Assembly (NCBI GenBank): GCA_022818135.1
Contig: JAFMSR010000019.1
Location: forward strand, 27,712,770-27,776,769
DNA from: Saxidomus purpurata
Lineage: Eukaryota; Mollusca; Bivalvia; Venerida; Veneridae
Length of the DNA stretch: 64,000 nt
Direction of reading: 5' to 3'
Made by a program: the position numbers and the translations under genes. Positions 36,487-47,400 of this stretch are shown here, piece by piece (the stretch's first letter is position 1; the number at the start of each line of letters is the position of its first letter). Below the pieces are notes generated by a model. The model was given only the letters and a program-made list of their open reading frames with translations. It was not told the origin of the DNA and did not search any database.

Positions 36487-36986
36487 NNNNNNNNNNNNNN
36501 NNNNNNNNNNNNNNNNNNNNNNNNNNNNNNNNNNNNNNNNNNNNNNNNNNNNNNNNNNNNNNNNNNNNNNNNNNNNNNNNNNNNNNNNNNNNNNNNNNNN
36601 NNNNNNNNNNNNNNNNNNNNNNNNNNNNNNNNNNNNNNNNNNNNNNNNNNNNNNNNNNNNNNNNNNNNNNNNNNNNNNNNNNNNNNNNNNNNNNNNNNNN
36701 NNNNNNNNNNNNNNNNNNNNNNNNNNNNNNNNNNNNNNNNNNNNNNNNNNNNNNNNNNNNNNNNNNNNNNNNNNNNNNNNNNNNNNNNNNNNNNNNNNNN
36801 NNNNNNNNNNNNNNNNNNNNNNNNNNNNNNNNNNNNNNNNNNNNNNNNNNNNNNNNNNNNNNNNNNNNNNNNNNNNNNNNNNNNNNNNNNNNNNNNNNNN
36901 NNNNNNNNNNNNNNNNNNNNNNNNNNNNNNNNNNNNNNNNNNNNNNNNNNNNNNNNNNNNNNNNNNNNNNNNNNNNNNNNNNNNNN
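36487..36986. other. Assembly gap, 500 N
   Basis: Exactly 500 N, probably a placeholder length. The left side is satellite and the right side is unique sequence. Confidence 0.98.
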
Positions 36987-38325
36987 TTACAGTTGCAATT
37001 TTAATGATACAAGGAGTAGACATCTCCAGAACAACACCTGTCTATAACAAAATTTGAAAATTTAGGGAATTTTGTTTTACCTGCGCGCAATACCCAGTCT
37101 GTTTCATCAAAAAATTATGTTTACTTAGCAAACAATTGTGTAAAATGCCAGTTGACTAAAATAGATGTGCGAGCTTGCAAACCAGACACGCGTTTCCAGC
37201 GTAAATTGGTGCTTGAACCATACACTTCGCCCCTTGGTTTCTTTACTTGATGTTATGACATTATCTTAAATGTAAATAATCTAAAGTTGTTACGTTGTGG
37301 ATGTTGTTGTTAAGTTGTCAATATTACTTCTTTGTATATTTAAGTATATATAGTTACGTATCTAGCATATTGCATGCTAAATTGACCATTAAAAGTGTTT
37401 GCTTTATTACTTACATTTATTTACGTTTTGAATAAATATTTATGCGTACAAATAATGATAAATCTACAATCGCCGAGCTGGTAGGATATTTTTGCGAGGT
37501 TAAAGAAAAAGTTTAAAGAAGTGTGGGCATTAATCCGTAGATGGGGTGACTTTTTAAAATACCATATGTAAACAAAGGGGATCATTCGACTGGCTATTTT
37601 TGGGTTGTGTATATTGCACACAGCTTTACCAAAAACTCAGACAAAAATACACGGCCCCTCAGCTTTTTACTGTCGACCTCAAACATTTTTTAAAAACAAC
37701 TGATCAAACACCAATGTTTAAGTGTTTTAGGGCAAAAGAATTTCAAAATGAAAAATAGATTCAAAACCCCCGACGGCAAACCGGACCTTACTCTTTTGCA
37801 AGGAGACTCGAAAAAACATGTTTTTCCTCAACGACCCCTATCGAATAAACATCATTACATCATAATTTCATTTCCGTTACTGTGAGACAAATATAGTCCA
37901 CATACTGAAGGCTCTCTGTTGGAATGACTGATTATCTCCCTTTATAACAGTAAATATATGACATGTATTGCAGGGAATGTCACGGCAACTTGGAGTTTTT
38001 GGGATCAATAGCACATCCAAAGAGCTTGTTGAAATTGCAGACGGTATATTGTAGTACAGAAATCTCACATACAGTAAACTATGTTTATAACAACTCCGGC
38101 TATTACGAAATTTCGGATATAATGAAAGTTTCTATGTTTTTCCTCTGTATTTAACATGAAAATGCTGTATGGATATAACGTACTCCGGATATTACGAACA
38201 TATTGAAATGGTCGCAAACAGTTCGTTATACAAGGAGTTTACTGTACAACACTCACGAAACAAAACGTGACTATTTTGATTTCACAGGAAAATAACAAAA
38301 TTAATGAAAACCATGTTTTCAAATA
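36987..38325. other. Intergenic DNA right of the gap
   Basis: No satellite copy and no credible exon apart from the MITE at 38070-38246. Confidence 0.45.
38070..38246. mobile_element. Pogo/mariner-like MITE, 177 bp
   Basis: Ends TACAGTAAACTATGTTTATA and GTTATACAAGGAGTTTACTG+TA are inverted repeats and include a possible TA target duplication. The interior has CTCCGGATATTACGAACATA. A diverged sibling lies at 18704-18888. Confidence 0.65.
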
Positions 38326-38331
38326 TTTATT
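38326..38331 (-). terminator. Polyadenylation signal AATAAA of the module gene
   Basis: AATAAA on the minus strand starts about 15 nt after the stop codon that ends at 38346. Confidence 0.5.
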
Positions 38332-38345
38332 TTCGTATATGAAAG

Positions 38346-38483
38346 TTACGCAGAGCGCTGCGTGGAAGAAATAACAGTATGACATTTGCATACGGGGCAG
38401 TTATCTGTACCAAGACTGACCCCGGCGTCACAGGGGTAAACGCATCTTATAGGTGGACATACACCAGGTGCTGAGGGTGTGGT
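38346..38483 (-). CDS. Module gene last exon, antistasin-spaced module
   Basis: Encodes TTPSAPGVCPPIRCVYPCDA and DNCPVCKCH, then a short tail and a stop. Spacing is C-x4-C-x3-C-x10-C-x2-C-x-C, as in antistasin domains. The exon starts in phase 0. Confidence 0.8.
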   Translation of the reverse strand, partial: TTPSAPGVCPPIRCVYPCDAGVSLGTDNCPVCKCHTVISSTQRSA

Positions 38484-41400
38484 CTGAAATAAATAGATTT
38501 TACATGAAAAAACATGTATATTACTCGTCCCAGCCATTCCCACTTTTTAACATTTCATTTTAATATTTTGCCACTTTTATCTAGCTACTCTCAGTTTCTT
38601 CCTCGGGGGTTTCGGAAGTCACAGTGAACATTCTGAATAACGACTTCCGGATTAGAAGCCCAACAACATGGCGCCTTCCTAAACATTAAATAACATGATG
38701 ATATATCTAAATGTGAAGTGTATAATTTTCATAGATAAATTAAAATATGCATTAGACGGGATGGAAAAAACCGTTTCGAACTGCAGAGAAAGACTGTGGC
38801 AAATATAATCCGAAACATTGTCATGGCGCAATGGTAGCGCGTTCGCCTCAGGATCGGAGTTCGGTCTCTACAGGTAACATGCAGCAATGGTGTCCCAAAG
38901 CAAGGTACAAGCATCCTCATTGCCTGTCTCTCTTTCTTCGAGGGTTGATTCTATTTAGAATGAGTCTCGAGAGCGAATAACATTGTTAGAACTTGTTTCG
39001 CAATCGAGAATAAATAGATTAACATAAATTAAAGATTTAACATAAACCTTTACGACTTTTGGGGTAGCCGTCACCGTGTGTATATTAGGTAATGTTGTAA
39101 AAACTGTTGTAATTGGTTGGGTAGTAGGTGACTGAGTCGTAGGTACAGGGGTCGTAGGCGCATTGGTCGTCGGTGCCCAAGTCGTAGGTGGTTGTGTTGC
39201 TGGTGGAAGAGCCGTTGGAACCAATGTTCGAGGTGGGTTTGTTACTGGTGCCAGAGTAGTTGCTGAAAAAAAAAACATTTGTTTTGCAAGTCTGAAAGGT
39301 TTTATTCATGTATATAAAATGAAAGATGATCATGATTAAGGATTCGTCGCCGTCAGTTTCTTAAATAGACATGTTATGTGCTGTTCTAAAACAATACTTT
39401 ACAATTGAGCCAGTAATAGAAAAGTTTGACTATTCTCATTAGAAGTGCCTCCCCGTCCGGTTCAACCTGAAAACTGCGTCCTACATCTTGTAGGGTCCGT
39501 CTATACATGAAATTACTTTTGCAAGTCAATTAAAAAATTTTGCTAAATGAATATATACACACCTGAACACGTACAGCTAAGACATCCAAGAGTGGTGATG
39601 GTAATACAGTCACGTGGGCAACTTTCATCAAACTTCGGACAGCCTTGGGTTTTAACCGTTGTAGTCTGAAGAGGGCAAAAGTAACAAATAATGAGCAAAT
39701 CTTTCCAAAATTGGCATGACAGGCATATGGTATACTACAAACGTAAGAAATACAGACCTTTTTTAACAGTTAATGCATGAATGAATAACAAATTATCTCC
39801 ATGTTAAGATAAAGTGCAAGGTAGACCAACTGTGCAAGTTGACTTTATCAGCTGAAATTCTTTGACTGTATCATTGTTTCTTATGAAGTTCAGGGATATT
39901 GCAGTTATTAGTCACAAAAGTTCTCTGTAAATTAAAACATCACGAGAGGATAGTCCGGATTTAGACACTAACGTGTCGAAATTTAGTCTCTGCAAAAGAT
40001 ATTGTAAAAAAAGAAATTTCTGTCAACATGGCAGTATAGTGTTCAAAATCACTGTCTGGTACGTAAGACATCATCTGAGTTGAGCTAGTTTGACTAAAGC
40101 TTTGAAAAATTTCATGGTTTCCAAGTAATTAAGGCTGAATGCGAGCCATAGACATTATCGTACTCTCCACGTCACAATCACGGGAAGTAACCGCTGCGAG
40201 AAGTTTCAACCATTTCGAGGCTAAAAATTTACCCGTATCGTCTGCATCGTTGTCGTCAAAGGTAAAGTGCTCGTAGTTATCACTGGTTTTGTTGTTGTCG
40301 TCGCTAAAAATAAACAATAATTAACATGTTATTTTAGACTGTAAGAATTAATATTAAATAGTAAAAGTAATATTATTCGCGAGTTTTTTATCTCGTTAAT
40401 TTTAGAGAATGGACCATTTCGTTTATTTACCAGTCACGCTAAAAACCTCTCGACATAATGCTTCTCAAAGTTTAGCTATGATGGGCTCTTCCGCGAATCA
40501 AAGGCTCTCGAATAAATTGAAAGTGGATAAATCGCAAATAAATTAAGAAACTTATTAATCAAAAAGAAAAACAACATCTTAAGAAACATAAAAAAAAACA
40601 ATGTTCAATTTAGTGAATCTGGGGTGACCAAATGAGTGAACGCTTGGTTAGGCTATACAACAAAAATATGTTTCCTCGGGAAATCTTTCCTTTATTTCTT
40701 ATAAATTTTGAGGAAGGCAGTAAAACGTTAGGGTCTGTGAGGAAGACCCGATATTTTCTTACCGATGCAGTAAATGTTCATCCATGCTAGGCAAAAACAA
40801 AGTAAAACTTTGATATATTTATCTAATTGGCTTTAATTTATACTAATTAATTTATTCTCAATTGCGAAACAAGTTCTTACAAGTTCTCAATACCCACTCT
40901 AGATGAAATCAATCTCGAAGAGAGAGAGAGAGGAAATATGGAATTATTTGTGTCATGCCTAAGGACACTATATGCATGGTAGAACCGTAGGGATCGAACC
41001 CGGGACCCTTCGATCCGAGGCGAACGCGCTACCACTGCGCTACGACGCCTCCACAGTATTACATGTTTCTGGTAAAATAATTCACCATAAAATAATGGTA
41101 AATTATTTTCCATCGGTATTGCATACTAATACGCACTTGCATTCACACCGTTTCAAGCATGTCTAAAATATGACTTACAAAGCAGTACTGTACAAATTAA
41201 CATCACTAAAATCGTTTCACCCAAGATATTTCATCAATAAATTAAGAACAGGTGATCAATCGCATCCGCTAATAGTCTCATAACAGACGCCTCATATATA
41301 ATTGGTAAACACAATTTTCTATATTACCTTGACACGTGCACAGCACACACCCGTGACTGCTTAGCTTGACACAGTTTGGATCACAAGACATAAGGTCCAC

Positions 41401-44400
41401 AGGGGGACAGTTATTTGCATTTCCTGAACCACCCTGACTTCCGCTGCCTGTCCCTGGTGCAGGTGTGCTTCCTGTCAAACGAAAGAGTAAACTTGGTTTT
41501 ATAACATCCGTAGTAATTAGATTGATGCAGTTATGTAGCTCTGGGTTTTTACTTCCCTTGTTCTTTAAACCACTGTCAACAAATAAGTTACCTACCTTCA
41601 ATCCACAGCAATAAGAAGTATTGTTTTGAAGTTCTATGTTTTTACTTCCCTTGTCTTCTAAACCACTGTCAACAAATAAATTACCTCCCTTCAATCCACA
41701 GCAATAAGAAGTATCTTGTTATGTTGATCTATGTTTTACTTCCATTGTCTTCTAAACCACTGTCAACAAATAAGTTTTCTCCCTTCGTTCAGTCTGACCC
41801 GGTACTGACCGATATTAGATTAAATACATCAATATCAGTTTGTTCTATGTAGATTGTAGGAGTCTGGTTGATTCAATTCGTAGTGGATGTTGAATAAATT
41901 TATCAGACACAAACATCGACAGAAATATGGCATTAACAGCGTACGATCTTTTCTATGTCAAAGAACCTCACCTGCTGTGCACGTGCATGTAGGACATCCC
42001 ATAGCGTTCAGAGATGTGCATGAGGCAGGGCAAGTTGTATCATACGCGGGACAACCAGTTCCAGAACCGGAAGTTCCTGAAGTTCCGCTGCCATTTGTAC
42101 TGTTACTTGAAGACCCTGTACAGAAATTTCATTTCAATTATTCTAGCTCTTAACCATGACTGAAGCACATATCACAGGACAAAAGTTAGACATTGTTTGA
42201 CATACCGTATCGGCGAACATCAATCTCCTTTGAATTTTTTATCGATTTAATCGAAACGTAATAAAAATATTTGTTTTCAACAATTCCCAAACCAGTAATT
42301 CTTACTACGCATGCGCAAGTATTCCCTTCTTACCTGGACATGTGCATGTCATGCAACCCATTGAATCCAATGCAGCACAGCTTGCTAAGCAGTTTGTATC
42401 AAAAGGCGCACAGCCGTTGCCATTACCGGTGCTTCCGGTTCCAGGTCCAGTATTTCCGGTACCCGCTCCACTTCCCGGTACAAATGGAGCAAAAGTGGTA
42501 CCAGACAAAAGGGGAGATAATGTTACAGGCTGACTTGTAGACGTCGACACCCCTAAAATGATTTTTAAAATTTCGACGCATCGAATACATTACAGTGATA
42601 GATTACTAATTTAATCATAATTGGAAAAATCAAAATACTTTGACAAATATAATTATCATCTCAAATATATCATTGGTGATTGTGCGTGTTGAGGAAAATA
42701 ACTTTTTTCATTTTCTATTCGCATACCTGAGCACGTGCATGTCATGCATCCCCTGGCATCAATATGTGTACATTTAGCTGCACGATGTGTCGAACGCTGG
42801 ACAACTATTTCCGTTGCCGCTTCCAGTATTGGTACCCGGCCTACTGACATTTGTGCTACTTTGACCCGCTAACAGTTTTTAGAAGAGCGTGAAAGTAATA
42901 GTTTACAAATGTATTCAATTTCAAAACTATACTCCATTTTTACATTATTCACGTGTTTATTATGACAAATCACTTTCAAAAACCATTGTAAAGATATTTC
43001 ATGTTCAGTTCCTTTCAAGGATTTCTTGATAATCTTTGGGCGTGAAGGAAACACGATTCTACAACTAGTTTCTTTGTATCAAATATGACATGATTACTTA
43101 CAGCAAGTGCATGACAGACAACCCTGGTCGTCTAATTTTGTACATCCTGGTGGACAGTTGGTATCATACGGAGAGCAAGAGTTCGTATTTCCGGTTCCTG
43201 TTTGTCCACCCTGTGTACCTGATCCAGTACCTGCCCCTCCAAGTCCTGGTGCGAATGTGGTTAGAACATTTCCGGAACCGGACTGTCCTCCCGATGTACC
43301 GTTTCCTGTGCCTGCATGTCCCGGAGTTACTGTTGTAACGTTAGCCCCGCCCGGGACAAACGGTACTTGTGTACCGGAAGTGCTGCTCGATGGTGTTGTA
43401 ACTTTAAGAAAAATACTTAAAAATAATTGCAGTAGGATGAAGTGGTATTAAGGATAATACCTGGACTAAAAACTATGATCTTACTATTTAGCGTGTTTTA
43501 AAACATTGCCAATGAAAGCTTACTTCAACACACACTGTTATAAATCATTTTAGTTCTGGCGACTTAGATCGTCTTCAGGCTTTTATAATGTACAAGTTTT
43601 ACATTCCTGACTATTGATACTTTCAGAACAGGTTTAAACAATGATGACTATGGCTCCGAACTGTGTAGTGTGACACAAGAATACGCAACATGAACTTTCA
43701 TCTGGAAGATTTTAAAATATTTTCAATTGAGGCAGGAAAGATATGTTTATACAGAAGTATAGGTTGATGCACTTCTAAGCGGTAATTACTTGAAGACCAA
43801 GAATAACTTAGCTCGTTCATATGGCTAAGGCATGCCTTCCACAGTAGCCTCATATATTCACTATAGCAAGCACATTCTATTACTGTAACAGTTGTAAGAC
43901 TTTATTTTGTCCGTTAATTTGAAGGTTAGTTTTTTACTTATTTGCTCTGTTTACTTACCGTCAGGCCCGCAGTCACAAGTTAGACAACCAGATACATCGA
44001 GACCTATGCATGTTGGATTACAGTGCGCACCATCAAAGGCTGGACACGTGATTGTACCAGTATTTCCGCTTCCTCCGGATGTTCCCGATGAACTTCCGGT
44101 TCCAGTTCCAGTCTGTCCACTGTTTCCACTTCCGTTCGCTGAAGAGTGCAAATGTTAAATATTTACTCTTTTTAGAAGTTTTGGCGCAAAGTTGTGTACT
44201 TTATTAAACATTTTTGCGTATCTTTACTTGCTCATTTATCAAAATAAGATTTAAATGTTTCGTATCTCGTTTTCACATTATGAAAGGAGGGGTGGTAGAG
44301 GGCGAGGTGACTTAACTGTGAGCGTAATTATGTGAAATAGACAACCAAAGGCAACAAGGACATACCTTTGCAGGTGCATGTAAGGCATCCGTTCCTGTCA

Positions 44401-47400
44401 ACAGCCGCACAGCCAGTGGGACAATTGGTGTCGAACAGACTACATCCATTGTTATTTCCGCCGGAAGTACCCCCGTTTCCGGTACTGTTATTTCCTAGAT
44501 TATTATCAAAATGTTTCTGTTTATATTATGAACAAAAGTGAAACGCTGTGTAATCAATAACAGTTTTTACAAGTAAAACGGAACGAATTCGAAATAAGCA
44601 AAATTGCATTTATAGGAATTAAAATTTCAACGTTTTACCCACAACTAACATGTTATTATTTACATATTCTTCAGGCAAATAAAAAATCCAAAAATAGCTT
44701 CTATATGTAACTTTTGTGCAGATGTTTGGGACAACAACGTTGTTGTCATTAGTTTTGAAAGCTATTTTCTGAAATAAGATTTAAAGAATAAGTCATCCCC
44801 CCGCCGATTGAAAGAAATCACTGAAAAAGAGCAACTTGAAAATGTATTGGTTTCAGAAAAAAAGAAGCATTTCTAAAATGTCACCACCGCACTTGGTTCT
44901 CATCTCCAAGGGGATAATTGTTTTCTGCAAGTTACATTTATAAGAAACTAAGAATTTATTTGTTTAATAAAATTAAATTTTGAAAACCGATTTAAGAGAA
45001 ATTGAATTTTAAAGTTTTTGTATTGTATATTATGAAAAAAACCCAAATAAGATTCAAAAGGGCAATAACTCTGGAGTTGCTAGGCAATCCAGACGAACTA
45101 CATCCAGAGACCAGCAACTATAGTCCTTACCTGTACATGTACAAACCAGACAACCACGTGCATCGAAAGTCGCACAGTCAGGACGACACGACTTGTCAAA
45201 TGCGGGACAGACGGTTGATCCCGTTGTACCTGAAATGCATGTGTATTTCAATCAAGTATTTTGTGCTACGCAGAACTATATTCAGTCGTGTCTTTATATC
45301 ATATTTGATAAGAGTGTCAGACAAGAATTTTGAAAACAGACCGGTTGCAATTCAGTCTTGAAATCGAGTCATCTCGGGTTTTCCTACGGACTTGACCGAA
45401 GCTTGTCGGAGACCACCGAGTATTTATACTATTAAAAAGTTGGATCTTAGGTTTTTACATATATTAAAGTGATATCAACTTACAAAAAAAGTTTACTGTT
45501 TATATTCAAGAAAAATATGAATTAATACAAATAAAGCTGATCATTAGTTAAACTGAAGAGGGTGAATCTAGATTTTGTCTGTTAGACCTCACAATATTTC
45601 AGACTAGCTGCAGTAAACATGCCACGACGCTTATAACTTGTAATTGTTCACAATAATAGTTTCCGTATGCAAATTTTCTGCCAAACCAGCGAGTCTAGCG
45701 AGAGAGTGGCAGGTGAACATCATATCAATCATATCTACCACTGCCGCTAGATCCACCGGATGTAGACGATGTTGAGGTATTCGTAAGAGTGTTAACTGGA
45801 GTACTTCCGGATCCGGTTTGTTGTTTCTTATATTTGTCTGAAAAGTAGAATTCAAACTTTGTTAATCTGCACCCATTTTTTATGTCATACGCAAACAAAA
45901 CATTCATAAACGAACAATTGTACATTACTCGGCCCTTTGCCCAGGGCGTTATATGACGGAGAAGCCCGAGTGAATCCGGAAACTTACTTTTATGAAATCA
46001 AACTCTTACCGTTGCAGTCTCCATTACACATCACACAACCATACACGTCCGTCCACAGGCAGGCAGTATTACAGTTTGGAATCAGGGGCGGACATTCGGC
46101 ATTACTTCCTGTGAATGAATCACGAATTTTTTTATGAAATGTTAAATCTGCTTTCTGTTTTCATGAAATGTCCGCTTTATTAAAACTAATGATTTTCTCT
46201 TAAACTGCAAATGAAGATGCATGGAAAATGTGAGCGAAGTAAAATACGAATTTAAACATTAAAATTAAAACTTAATATAGAAAACAACGATCTTATTAGT
46301 ATATAATATAAGGGGTTCGAAATGTTGACGTTTTTTCTTAAACAAGAAGTCAACGTGCATGTATCATATGGTAATTCGCTGCTCCGTACCAAAGATGTAC
46401 TTTGTAAGTTAGGCAAAATTTGTCAATAATTTTATATTTAAACAAAAAAGGTGAAACTAATATATATTAACCTCCTGGTGTTGATGACGGTGTGGTCATA
46501 CTGGACGACCAAGATGAAGCTACTGACTGCCCTCCAGACGCTGGAAAAACATAAACGAATTGAGTAAACGTTAGTTTTATTTGTCTGACCTACTTCAGCA
46601 AACTACGGTGTCCAGAAATTAAACGGCATTTTACAGAGTATTGGCCCCTGATTATAATGCCTGATCTGGAAACCCCATGATTTCCCTGGACATCATTTTC
46701 ATTTTGGAAAGAACGTATGTTAAGATAATTTGTCGATTTAAGAAATGATGAAATTAATACAAAATGTAGTATAATTTATACATTTTATGTAATATATTGG
46801 GTTCAGGGTGGACTACAAGCCATACTGGTGTAATGATGGAGGGAAACAAACGTTGTAAGTTCTTACAACAACATGATGTCCCTCAAGGAGTATTATCACC
46901 AAATCTCTGTTTTTCTTTTTCATTAAATTTTCCAGTGTCCCTAATGACAGCAATGAAGGTTCAATGTTTGATTGAAAAAAAACCCAGATTGTTACTATTA
47001 CTAAAAAAGACATTAATCGAACAGCACATTTAGGCAGGATTTAATATACGATCCCTGATTTAGGGAAATATCTCCTTTGCCACCGATATGAAAGAAGACT
47101 TACACATGCCGGAACAAGTGCAGATTGGGCAGCCATTGTCGTTTGTTGTTGTACATTCAGCGGGGCAGCTCGATCGGAATGCGGGGCAGCCATTGTTGTT
47201 GTTCATTGAGCCTTGGGAAGCGTGATTGTACTCATTAGTGTGTGAAGAAATAGTTCCTGTTCCTGAAGTGATTGTATACAGTACAGTTAATTTAGGACAA
47301 TGTGACAGTGACACATTAAGAGTCCATTATCATTGGATAATGTACGGATAAATCTATTTCTTGCACGCATGACCTACATGCAAAATGATGTACCGGATGA

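Noticed and set aside
36397..37047. Open frames of 185-208 residues across the gap
   Set aside because: They consist almost entirely of N and have no meaning.
41278..41694. Single-exon reading of the 138-residue minus-strand frame
   Set aside because: Its N-terminal half is the 93-bp intronic tandem repeat. Only 41328-41471 is an exon.
43107..43451. 114-residue plus-strand open frame rich in Pro and Val
   Set aside because: It is the antisense shadow of the 300-bp module exon at 43102-43401. The minus strand has the cysteine module and splice sites.
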